This document shows positions 1-13,200 of a stretch of DNA of 64,000 nucleotides, piece after piece. Each line of letters begins with the position of its first letter. The stretch's first letter is position 1. The notes below the pieces were generated by a model. That model was not told where the DNA came from. It was given only the letters and a program-made list of their open reading frames with translations, and searched no databases. This DNA is from Atriophallophorus winterbourni. Taxonomy: Eukaryota > Platyhelminthes > Trematoda > Plagiorchiida > Microphallidae. A program made the position numbers and the translations under genes. The stretch lies in NCBI GenBank assembly GCA_013407085.1, contig JACCGJ010012940.1:47783-111782 (forward strand). The letters are read 5' to 3'.

Positions 1-901
1 TTCCAAATTCATTGTTTTCATCTGTGAACGTGAGCTGAACTCGTCTGTTGTCAAGTGAAGTGGCGAGGAATGCTTGTTATGATGCGTGACAGTGAAAACC
101 GCAGGGAAGCCGTCATGTTGATGTCGCTCTACTCGTTCACAACACTTGCTTAAATGCATGTTCGATTCGAGGTGTGGGCATCTTATCCCAGTGTATCTGT
201 GCTTAATCTTTTTAAGGTTCCGTAGCTTTTCAGGCCCCACCTTTCCCAATATCTTTTAGAATATTTTACTATACCATAGTTGTATTGCCCTTAAGCACTT
301 GGTACCGGTGTAATGCTGATGATGGCCAAAGTAAACGACAAAAGGTAGATTACTTAATTAGATCAGAATATCAGAAGACGAAGGCCTAGATCAGTTTGAT
401 AAATTACATCAACAAATTGTTATCCGCTACACTGCTGGAATGAAATTCATTTTTATTGGACTGGTAGGAGTCTGACAAAAAACGTCCGATTTTATTTTAT
501 TTTCTAAAAAACAGAAAAATTAACAGTGTGAATTAGGACAAAATTATTACGAGAAAAAAGTCTCTAAAATTTTGGGATTCAAACGTTTACAAACGATTGT
601 TAGCGTCGATGTGAAAAACTACCAAAAAACTGAACAGTTATCATTCATTAAACAAGATAATATCAAAATCTGGTTCAACCCTAACTTGGGAGACAGGCAA
701 AGCGCCGGTAGTGTTGAACACTGATGCGAACATTTGAACCAATTACGGAACAAACAAAAAGGAGTATCTTGAGTGCATACCATAAGAGCAACGATATTGA
801 ATAAATACAACTCAAAACGAATGGATGTGCAGCAAAGCAAAACACTGAAGTAAACCCGGAAGATGATTATAAAACCCAAATTTTGACACCGATAAACATA
901 C

Positions 902-1277
902 TTGATTCTAAGTCGAAGACCCTTATGGCACTTGTTTCGAAAGCCGGTCGAGAAGTAACATTGATCGGCTTTGTGGTGATTGGCAAAGTGCCGAGCATCG
1001 GCCGGATGGATAATCCTGAAATCCCGGGCTCCGTTGTGTAATCGATGGCGTAAGTTCCGTCAGGTCGCTTAGTAATTTCAAACGGAACTTGTTGGTTTCG
1101 ACTGTCGGTAATGGCTACATTTAATGGGAAGGCAGCCAGTCCTTCTGTAAGTTCGTTTGCACCGAATGCACCTCGGGGGTCGATGAAAAATTGGGTGCGT
1201 TCTCGTTGAACGTTGTCTTCCAGACCTGGTCCCCACAGTTTGACTTCACTAAGTTTCGGCTCGGATAAAACAGGAAT
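902..1277 (-). CDS. FLN: Filamin exon 14: repeat 6
   Basis: Reads [18 protein letters not shown], then [14 protein letters not shown] and [20 protein letters not shown], ending near RVFDLES. A filamin repeat with the expected DGTY-x-x-x-Y-x-x-x-x-P strand. Acceptor cgtcttcag, donor gtatgt, exits in phase 1, so the next exon lies left of the window or in 1-901, where I could not find it. Confidence 0.9.
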
Positions 1278-4200
1278 CTGAAGACGCAATCGATTGGAAT
1301 ATGTTTATGACCGATCGTATATTCGTAATACAAAGAAATTTGAATGCAATCGGTTAGAGCAGTTTTGTGTAACGTTTCACTTCTGACACAGAAGCTTCAT
1401 CAGACCAAGAGTGATAGTCAGGACAGGGAAGATGACTAAATAGCCTACAGTACGCCTATAGTGTGTTACGTCTCGTAGGAATGACCAGAATCAGTGGTCG
1501 ATTTTCCTACTAGTGTGTATTGACATCAATCTAATACAAGTGAACAAGGTCAAGGTCGGTTGACACAGCGGCCCACATGCGTAAAAGTACATAAATAACG
1601 GGGCTAATGTTAGGCTGTTTTTGAAGAAAAAAATATTATTAACTAGTAGGTATCAGGTGAATAACAACTATTTAACTTCGCATCATTGCCGAGCGCCAGG
1701 TGGTGGAGATTTCTGCTCCATCCACCTGATTGACCGCCAGGCGACCTGCATTGGCGATTTCGACCGCCTCCGCATGTAGGCGTTCGAGATACGGTTTAAT
1801 ACCGAGTCTCAATATTTCCACATTGTCTAGATCGACGCTGTGGCCCGTATCTAAAACGTGCTCCGCCAAGGCGGAATCACGAATAAGGGATTGATATTCC
1901 CTCGCACTCCGGGGCTGTCTCCGGACACGCTTTCGGTGTTCTTCGATGTTAGTACCAAATTCCCTGGAAGGCTGCCCTATGTAAACACCCGAACCGTCCT
2001 CACAGTAGATTCGGTGCATGCTGTTCGTAACGCTAGATAAAGGTGTCTTATCCTTGAGGTGCATCAGAACCGAACGGATAGTTTTCCCTTTCTCATAAGT
2101 TACGTTGAAGACGCAAAGTTTAAACAATTACATTTTGGATGGTTATTGGATAAAATATCTCCTAACTTTAAAAGCTTGATCAAGCAAGCTATAGAAAAAT
2201 TCGTAGAAGAAAAAGCGAGAGCTTGAGAAGCGCCGGTGAAGAAGAAGATAGAAGATAAATATCGTGATGGCGCTGGATTGCACTTAAAGTTTAGGCATAT
2301 CGCTTAGCTTGGCCGATTATTTGCGCTTGTGATGTACATCCACGGTGGACATCGGCAGATGAAGGCCAACAACAACAGATTAAAAAGTATAAACAGCCGG
2401 TATGTGAAATCCACATGATATCGAACAATTGAGATGTGCCGAATCTACAGAAGATCGACCGAGGCAAGACATCGATTACTGGCCAGAACAACATGGATAG
2501 CAAAATGGATACTCACTCTGAACGGAACACCTTTTAGAGGTATGTGGCCCACGGTGGCATAGAGCGTATGAACTCCTGATGATTTCGGTGTGACGCTGTA
2601 CACAATGCTACCATCTGCTCGTCGCTTGAAGCGCAACGGAACAAGTTCACCCATATCGTTCGCGCATTGAACGTTCAAGACCGAATCGAGATTGTTATCG
2701 CCCAAGGAACGGTATAATGCTGTGGGAATGGCATCCGCTAAGCCTTCGACAGTAAACTCTGAGGTTTGACCCACCAAGAGCGGAGTTTTAGAAAAGATTG
2801 GTCCCTGGATTTTCATCTGAAAAATAAAATAAACAGGATGAATAGAGATTTAATTTTAGACCATCCGTTAAATTAACCCACCGCGTTTACCAACAGAGCA
2901 ATTAACAAGAAACGAAACTTCCGGGCATAATGAAAACCACATTAATTTAACTTGCACAAATCTCTTCTTGCACTTCGAGGGCAGCGAGACCAGTTTTAAA
3001 GAAAAATGTTTAACATAAAACCTTAGGGTCACAAACGTTGAATCTAGTCATGCATTTACATACACATAAAACAATTCACTCAATGGATGATTCCCATAAA
3101 TGAGGCAATAGAAACTAGGCGAGAGACCAATACACGATATCTCATACTGGATTGGGCATATTATCGCATCATATGTTGCGGCATCGGAAATGATGGAAAA
3201 ATTGAATGAATGATCTCCGATAGAATATTGGACAAAATAACGCAACCTTGATGAAGTGAGTGCAGGCCGAATACTTACTAAATCTGGCTTAATTTCTCCT
3301 TTATCCGGATGAATATAAGGCATGTATGGCGAGTCCTGTATATCATCACCGTCATAGTGAATGTGAACTGCATACTCGCCGGGTTGAGCAACCCAGTAGG
3401 TCACCCTGGCGCTCCCGTCTCCGTTGTTGGCACTGTCCATGGTCGCTTCGCTTGGACCCTCGATTGAAAATGCTTTAAGGGAAAGAGAAACGAGAAAAGA
3501 ATATCAGAAGATCATTGGAGTATCCCCAGAAAACAGTGAATGGATTAATAAGTGATTGGTTCAATGAATGACATAATGAAATGAGCACTCACTAAGTTTG
3601 TTTCCAGATTCTTGAGAACACACTGTGAAAATATTCGGATGGTTGACGACGCCGGCGATTAGACCGGGGCCAAAAGCGGTGATAGCGGTTTTCCTGTAGG
3701 GGCCAATTACTATCTGAAATTTTTTAAGCAAGAGATTGATTGTTAAGTTCTAACTGTTGGGGCTCACAAAAATTAAACTATTTGAAATTCACCTCAAATG
3801 GACTGCCCATTATGTCACCACCTCCGTACTGAGCACGCAATTTGTATTTTCCCGGTCGTTGGGGTGCATAACTACAGTGCCAAAGGAATTTGTCAACCTG
3901 TTGGCAGGTAACACTTTCTGCCTCACCATCTGAAATAAAGAAATTTGCGAAAACCGAAGGTTAAAAATCCGTATTTGCATACATCTGGAACTTCACCGAG
4001 ACTGGGCCTTATAGAGGTTTGTGTACCTCCGGGTCAGAGTCAGCTAAACTTGGTGGTGTCTCTCGGGCGTCGAGATACTCATAACAGGGAGGTCGATCAA
4101 AAGAGGTCAAACAAAATCAATCTGAACCTACTACCTGTTGGTTCACGTATTTTAGCCAAAATCTTTTGTGGAATCCCCTAACCTGACACCGTACTTCAGT

Positions 4201-7200
4201 CTAGACAATCGGGTTTGCATTGCGCCCAAAAGTAGCTATGGAAATTCAGGAAAATGTCAGATCACGTGTTCTCTGTTCACACCATTAACGCTCTCACAAT
4301 CCTCTACTGAGAAGCTATGACAGAGTAGCAGCTTGTTCTCCAAAGCCCATAATTCTAGCTTATTCGAATGTTACCAACTCGTAAGGCCAATGAGCGTTCT
4401 CTTGCCCGCACGTACGCAAAGAGTGGTTTCATGTACCATCTTTAGCGCACATCGAACAACAGGCAGTCGTGGCCTGTAAAGTTAGTAGACTCGATATTCA
4501 TGCATATTGTTTGACAGAAACACAGTTGCAAAAATCTAGTTCAGAGCACAGGCTTTATTTTGTGACACGCTTCAACCTTGAAATCTCCGTCGACGGACAA
4601 GTTCGCGCAACTTGACCATATACTTGTTAACTACGTGTAGCGAGATTATGTGCAAGACTACCTATCATACTAGGCACCTGTCTAGAGTCCGGTCACGTGT
4701 TAGTCTGTGAGATAAACTTTTGACGTCATCTACTGAAAGAAATGCTGATGCGAGCTCGTTTATAATGGCTGGGGCAAGTTTAAAAAATGCCTCAGCAGCG
4801 CTTATCATACCGTCACTTAATCACAGAGTAACAAACGGGGACAAATTCGGATCCAAAAGCTCACCAAATGTTTGGTCGAAAATCTTACGCAGTATGGCTG
4901 CAAACCTAAGTCAATGGCACCAACGTAGTTTATTATATGTCATATGTATCGCATATATTAAAAATTCCTTATCACATGCAGTGAAAGAACGAAGATGTGC
5001 TGACTTCATATACGCATTTGCATACTACGCTTACTTGCTTTTTGTTTGCGTGTTAGATCACAAGCTTTTCCTGCTTAATGTTGCTTGGAACTTTATCTTG
5101 TTCCAGACCCGTGCTTCATGATGATGATGATGATGATGATCGACAACATGCCGTCCACTGTTTGAAATTGTCTGTTCGTCCATTGTTTGACTGGCAAACA
5201 TTAATGATGAAAGAACTGGCTGCACCACGACTTTCGCATGGTAATTCATACGCTGTTAATGGTGGTCATTGCACGCTACATCTGGTTAGGACGGTGATTC
5301 GCATAATTATACAAGCGGTGCGTGCAAGAAGGGGTCGAGCTGTATGATAGCCTATCATTTTAGATACTGATGACCAATTTCCTCGCTTTTGTTTGTCTTT
5401 TATTTGCGGGAATAATGGGAGAATATAATATAGATTTATCGGCACTAAATGAGCGTATATCAACTATGTTGAACTCTAAGACAACCTAAATCCTTGTTTA
5501 TCTAACCAGAGAGATTGTTCCATCTATCGGAATTCTTGTACACTTTCTAAATACAAGTTCATCCTACAGGATGCTGAACAGTCGCATCAACTGTAGCGCG
5601 TCTGGATGACAGAATTTTGACTTGTACTTATAAAATGAGGGTAGCATGTCTGAAATAGCATCATCTATGTCACCAGAGATGTTTGCCAAGTAATCACAAG
5701 GAAAGATAGGTTTAGTTACAGATCCGAGCAGGGTTACATGTGTGTAAAAATGTACCTAAATAAAAAAACGAAGACAACTTGGAGTGCGATCGACAGTGGA
5801 AGTCCTTCAGTCATATATTAAGAAACCTAGAAACGAAATACAACCAACCTACTAATTTTTCCTCAGGAAACGGTGCGCGGACGTCGAACTAGACAAACCG
5901 GAATGCGGTTTTGTGTGTCGCTGTATACGAATAAAGCCAATTTTGTCTTCTTCTTTCCTAGCCTCAGCAGATGAAGGTTTAAATGAGCAAACTAGCGCTG
6001 CTTGGTTCAGTCCGTTTCTCTTATCAGCGGTCATATATTCATATAAATAAAGCTTGAAAGTGTTCAGTGAATGCTTTGTAATTGGCAGTAGTGATTGAAA
6101 AACCATATATAGTCCGAAGCGCAATGACGAGCATAGCATGTTGTCGTGACGTCATTCAACATGATGACAATACTCGATTGAGGAGCAGGTTCGATGGCTC
6201 GCTATGCTCCACGTATACAAGGCAGTATTCTGTTATGATTGTGTGGTAGACAAATGTTTGTGCTTCCAAATGGGGCAATACTGTTAATGACGACGGTGAT
6301 AAATGGGAACCAAAGGTACTGACGAAGAATGGATATAAACCGTTTAATTAAAGAAGCGATACATAGCATATTAGACTAGCACTGCTTACCAGACCGTACG
6401 AGGGAGCATGTCAGAGGTGCAATTCCACCACATTCTTCCGTATGAACCTGGAAGGAGACTTGATCTTGCACGCGGATCCCACGTGATTGAACACCACGCC
6501 CAGTCGCATATGCAGCGGCTGAATTCAAAGCTAACAAACAGAATGTAATAATCAATAGGCAAATAGTCAAATTTTTATATACGCGTGAGAAACAAGGCTA
6601 AGTAAAATTGTCATGCCGGTGTTGCTCATCAACGCGGATGGTGGGAACGAAAAGGACTATCACACGAAAACGGGGCATAAATTTAGGAAAAGAGTAAAGG
6701 AAATCACCATGGAAATTCAAAAAGGGCCCTTTGCACATGCAGCTATATGGAGCAAAGCGTGAGTATATACGGAGTAAGAAGAGTTACGGGTGGCAGCCCA
6801 AGTCCTTATCCGTGCATACACAGCCATTAGACTACATGCTTGTCACTAGCAAGTAACATGTCCATGCAGCCATCTACGATGAGCGTCCACTTGCAAATAC
6901 CTGGTGCGTCGATAGTTGTCGTATCAGGTTCACAACTTTCGTCAGCAATAGCATCAATAATATCACACATAACCGCGGTAAAGTGTTCCAGCGACCTATC
7001 GTTTGAACTGCATGAATTAGTCGCACTGTGGTAATGAGCGTTGGGAGAGTGGGATTCATTTGAGTGGCAACAGTTCATTACATCTACTTCAATATCGTTT
7101 TTGAGAATGCACTCTGCTGCCAATAATACTTCATCAGGTAGAGTTGTCGTAAAATCGGAGCTCGTTTGATCAGTGAATTTTAAAAGCGCAGCAACAGCTT

Positions 7201-10200
7201 CCGCTGTAAGATATCAAAGAGGCAATGGAAGAAAATGTATCGATGTATAATTCCTATTATATAAATTGTCAGATGGTGTATAGTTTAGATGGGTGACTTT
7301 CAAGCAAGCCCGAGAAGGCTTAAATGGGACTGATAATGAGCATCAAAAAGGTACGATCTCTAACAGCATATCGAACACCTAACAATAATGCGCTAAATCG
7401 ATTGCTTAAGATGAATAGAATGACTGTGTTACGGTTTAAGCATTATAACGGGTAACACAGGAGAGCCGAAGAATATTCGTATTAAGAATCAATGTTAAAC
7501 AGGTAAATCGGCATGATAGCACTTGTTTGTCGCATTACTTTGATGAGACAAGACATACTAATTGGCATCAGCCCGATGGTCAGTATTCGCAACGATTACA
7601 AATGCAGTTCAAGATGAATACTATAGAGCTGATTTAAATCAGTCTATAAGTAACCGCATCATTCAAGAGACGTACGAAGTTTCAACACGTTTACCGGTGG
7701 CTGTGCAAACGGATATAACTCATTCATGCTGACATTTCAGACAGCTTTGTCATTTCGTTTGCATGACCCGGCTTATTGCTACGTTCAGGCTAAGTCACAT
7801 GGCGTAATATATCAGAAGTAAACCATTAATTTACTGCTTGGTTGAAAATCGTTTATTGTTGTTTCCGCTGAAAGATTTCGGGTGACAACAAATTGCAACA
7901 AAATGTGTCAGTTTAATGAAAAGAAATTTGAGTGCAATTAATTAGAGCAGTTTTTGGATAATGTTTCACTTCTGACACAGAAGCTTCGTCACACCAAGAG
8001 TGATAGTCACGACAGCGAAGATGAATAAGTAGTAGTCAACCCCCACTGATTGACCTTACCGCTAAACAGCCTATAGCACGCCTACAGTGTGTCACGTCTC
8101 GTGGGAATGACCAGGATCAGTGGTCAATTTTCCTTCTAGTGTGTATCCACATCAATCTAATACAAGTGAACACGGTCAATGTCAGTCGACACAGCGGCCC
8201 ACATACATCACTAACGGGGCTAAGGTTACTATTTTTGAAGAAAAACAAAAATCTAATGAACTAGTAGGTATACGTTGAATAACAACTATTTACCTTCGCA
8301 TCAGTGCCGACCGCCAGTGTCAGTTTCATTCTAAAGTTAGCATGCAGTTGACTAACAAACAGGGAAAGTAGCTTTTTTATCTCTTGGTACTTAGGCATTT
8401 AAGCTAGTTTAGATGTGCGCCGCAGTGTGTATAAAAAGGTAGTTATAAAGCCAGATATACTGGATTGCTTAGATGTGCTCATAAATAATCGAACACAAGC
8501 CGGTAGGCGGGTAACAACAGTAACTAATTGCGTCAGGCTCATTGCATCTCATCTAGGTTAATATTTTTCAGCTGATTGTTGCTGCTGTTGCAATGAGAAA
8601 TAATTTCTTATCATCCTTCGACTAGGCACTTGGGTTTAGCTAAACAAGTTTTAATATGACAATGCCTATCTAAACGAAGTTGAGACACATTAATAATATG
8701 CACACCAAGGAATAAGCAAGTTAAAATGATATACTGACATCAGCAGACTGTTAAGCGTTAAACCAGAATAATTGTAAATAACTGGAAAAGGTAACATCAG
8801 AAAATGCTCGGTTAATTTTACCACACCAGATGAAGAATTCTCAAACTAGACATGCATTATCTAAACACAACATGCTAAAGTTACCTCTCTGAGATACGCC
8901 TGACAATTACAATAGTTGAGACAATTTGTGGTTAACAGATCGACAAAAATAATACGACACGAAACCATCTAATCAAATAAATTAGGTAAAAACTAACAGG
9001 TGACACAGTACTGAATCGGGCATTATCTAAGATCTGATAAACTGCGTTGGGCTAGTGGTCTAGAACATCTGTTTCGTCTCGTGCAGTTGGGCAAACCGTA
9101 AAAGGTTCTAAAAATTATCCAAGTTTCGGAATTAACAGCATCCCACTTAAATTGAACAAATTCATTTACAACGCCCGGGCAAGGTTCAAACATGATTTAA
9201 AAGATTGCATCGCGCCAAACTCCCGTGCTTGTGATAATGTATACTATATTGATAACTTCTAGTCACTATTATTTACTTATAGATGATTGTCAATTTGGTT
9301 CCCAAACTCAAGTTTTCTTGCACCTTCAGGTGTTGTGATACATGACGTTGACGATGTGCTAACTGACAGTGAGCGAAATGCGAAGCTTGAATAGGACATG
9401 CTGCAAAGTAAACGTCCTGATTGCAAGTCTTCGTGTTGTAATATAACCGTTTTCAATTCTATAGATATGGCGTTATCAAATAAGTCGACCATGTCATCAC
9501 AGACAATCTGAGCGTGAATAGATAAAATATCAAAAAGGTAAAAAAATATTGCAAACGGACAAAAATAAAAGACTCACTGAAAAAGAACAAATAAATAAGC
9601 GTATATAAAATTACGGTTGAGGATCACTGAATATTTCTTTGGACTCAATACAAAGCGGAAAATATTACAAAATTAACAGTATATATTTCTTACGCGATCC
9701 AACTTCGATCGGATACGGGGCGTTTGGCAGTTTTTCACCATCGAAATACAAGAAAATTTGGTGGGTTCCGGGTTCTTTTGGTGTATACTCTACCGAATAC
9801 ATTCCAGCACCTTCTCGGGTTATTTTTGGCTTGATAACATCTTTTCGTGAATGTGGATCGATGATATAGCACTCAATTTCCCCTGTGCCGGCAGCTGAAA
9901 AGCAAACGATGATAACGCATGTAAAAGGCTGTCCAGATATTTGCGAAACGTGTATAAGGAAAAACCAGTAAAACCTAAATCAAAAGTTCACCTTTAGTAT
10001 CAACTTGGAACGAAGTACGTTGATCGACACGCTTAGTTGCGCTTCGATCGATTCCAGGACCACTGACGACGACTTTACTGGTATCCCCTTGAGGTGGTTC
10101 AACCATTACGCCGAATGGACAGTGGGGTACTTCGCAACCACCATATTTGACAATTACTCTGTATTGGCCAGTCATCATCGGTTTATAGGTGCATGTGAAA

Positions 10201-13200
10201 GATTGTGCAGGATCATTGTTCGGTGTTATTGTACACTGTTAAAGATGAGGATAGATTATTCATTCAAAGAATTCTACAATAAAATAAAAAACAATTAAGT
10301 AAATTGTGTTCAGCCCAATCATTTAAAAATGGATAAAACGAGCGTGATAATAGTGTCGAAATTTATTAGGCGTGATTTATGAACAAATTACTGAAATGTT
10401 TTGAGCTAACTGTTACCACAGATATCGTGAGAAACATCAATATCTTACAACAACAATCATTTGCTGAATTAAAAAAAACTTTAGAAATGCAAAGCAACAC
10501 TCCGCGTGTGCGTAAGAGTTCATGAGAAAAACTATCTATGATTGCACCGTAGGGATCAAAAACTGAATACACCGCTATTTTTGACGTGGATACTATTGCC
10601 CCACATATGGATGAGACCTAAAGAGCTTTGTAGTAACTCAGCTTGCATGTAACCAGAAAATTCAAACACTGTTTTCGAACTTACGGGTTCTTTGGCACCC
10701 TTGGGATCAAGAACAAGAATATCTAATTTTCCACGACCAGCTTCTGCGGTGTCGATTGTGAAAGTACAAGGTTTTCCAATTATGTTGCCAAGTGGCTCAA
10801 CACCTAAACAAAATGAAAAAGACGTATTACAAAATAAATTGTAATTCAAGTGAACATGAGCAGTACAGAAATGTTGAATATGTGATAGATTTAAATGTTT
10901 TAGCTCCAAAATAGGCTATAAAAATGAGCGCTTGTATGCCACTGTTGGATAAGACTGGGGTGTGAATGACGGAAAAGCATGCAAATGAATATTTTGTTTC
11001 AAGGCTATAACAATGTTTTTATAAAATCGTCACAAAATGTCTATACGACGAATAAAATTATATGTTTTGGTGTAATCAAAGCACCACACTGTCTGAGATT
11101 ATAGTGGTCTTAGATGCTGTTCGGTTGCTCGCGCTAAGATAAATGGAATAATAGAAAATGACAATGAGGCTTCAGCGCCTCTCCGCATGTGGCTTAGTAC
11201 CTCCGGCAAATCAATTTAACAAGATTTTATCTGCATGTTTGCGAAACCGTGAGCAAACAGTTACCTGATAATTCATGTCAATAACGGTCGACGAATATAA
11301 AAACCAACTATAACTATCAGGTTTGTGGAGTGCGCGATTGAAAAGTATTAATTCGAAAATTTTGTTCGAACTAAGACTTCATTAAACTGAAACTATCTTA
11401 GTTTCTGGTAAGCGTAGAAAGTTTATTTTGAATTATTTAAGCCATGCTTCCCCATTGACGGTAGGCCAGTGGTAGAGATCGAAAAATACACAGTCAGCGA
11501 TGTTGAGTGTAATTTGAGAGAAGGCCAGAATGTTAGGCTTGTAGGTAAATTGAAGAATGTGATAATGATAAAAACAGTTGGAGCTTCACGAAATCTTACA
11601 AACTATAAGGGTTACTATTTCGTGGAGCAGGCACTATCGGATTTCCGAGGGATGCAAGTTTCGGTAAAGCAATTAATATCGACTACGCAGATAACGTCGT
11701 CGTTCATGATGAGAATGAGGGACTGGTGTAGGTAGATTTAGACCATATCGGTGGTTTATATACAAAAGTCAGTTTCAAAATAAACGCTGTGAAAATAAAG
11801 GCATTTTTTATGTTTTACACCATCGGTTCAAAATGAAAGTATGTAGGTTTTCTGATTAAGTACCTCTAGCCTTAGTGTACCTCGGTTTTAGTATGTTTCG
11901 TATTGGCCAAGCTGAAGAAAAGGTGAATGGATCGCACGCGTGATGCATTTTACAGGCTCTGGCTTGGGATTAATCGTATAAATAAAATACGCAGTTATCA
12001 AGCAGTGATTCGTTCTGCATTGATTATTAAAGTGAGGCGTGGTCATTGAAGTTACAGGGTGTAAGATGACTAAGAGTGTTCACAAATCAGTACCATTCGG
12101 TTGTCTTGGACATCTAATGTACTGACGGATCATCAAACGCTGACGATCAAATACGACTCAACCGGTTAACAACGCTTTTCGTTTACACCAAACGATATTC
12201 AATGCAATGGTTTCGATAAGTCATTTGTAAGACTGACTCTGTGCACACAAAACTCTTTCTCTACTCTAAACATGCCCGTAATAGGTGATCAAGCGAAAAC
12301 CTGGTTGTTAACTTTGGATCTGGATCTCTTGAGGCTGCGTGTCGTTAGTAATGTGAATGCATAATTAGTAGCAGCGATCTCTAACCCGATCGACGCGCCT
12401 TGGCTGTTATGATTCAAGGTAAAATTGATCCTCCTAATTCACCTTTGTAGTCAGTCTCACACATCAACCACGTTCATACAAAGATATCTGTCGAGGCCTA
12501 GACAACCTGACAATATCATAGCCCACGTGCTATCTATGACCGTGCGGTACTTTACATGGATTAAGTATGTGATTTCATATATACATACATCTAGAACAGC
12601 TTGATGTGTGCGAAAACAAAAGCCGGTTAAATCATGTGGCCGGAACTTTAAAAAGATAAAATGAAGGGGCTAAATTAAGTAGCATTAACGTAACTTGCTA
12701 AATATGTAGTTTCAAAACGGAATGCAAAATCAATCACCACCTGATAACAGTTTAATATAGGTGAATTAGAGTAACCTTAAATATAGCAGTGAAGCAGCAT
12801 TTATCTTTCGATTATGTATTTATAAAAGCACAAGCCTGATCCAGGCAAAATGCCGAACAGTCAGAGACTGCACGTCGGCTAAGATACGGTCAGGTTGCCC
12901 ATGCCTAGACAGATATGAGAAAGAAAATAGAAATGGGACAGTCGTTATTGCTAATTCTGCGGGAAAGTGACAGCTTCTGCCAATTCTACTATAAATAATC
13001 ACATCGCAGTAAAGTATAGAAAACACAATTAGGAAAACATACCTGGTCCGAAAACACGAACACGCGTAGGATCAAATCTGCGACGAATCGGAGCACCTGG
13101 TTTAAGCTTAGCATTTGGAAATTGACTCATGTATGTCATCACAGACATTTCATCAACGTTTGGGTTGGTTAATTCCCCTGGGTGAATCAATTGAGGAACA

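Noticed and set aside
1..159. Minus-strand frame open from an ATG at 159 to the left edge
   Set aside because: Fifty-odd codons with no filamin pattern and no phase-matched acceptor; too little to call the next filamin exon.
5058..5347. Open frames with poly-His (minus) or poly-Asp (plus)
   Set aside because: They come from a GAT microsatellite within a filamin intron; no splice sites or family signal.
10005..10298. Plus-strand 97-codon frame
   Set aside because: Antisense shadow of filamin exon 6.
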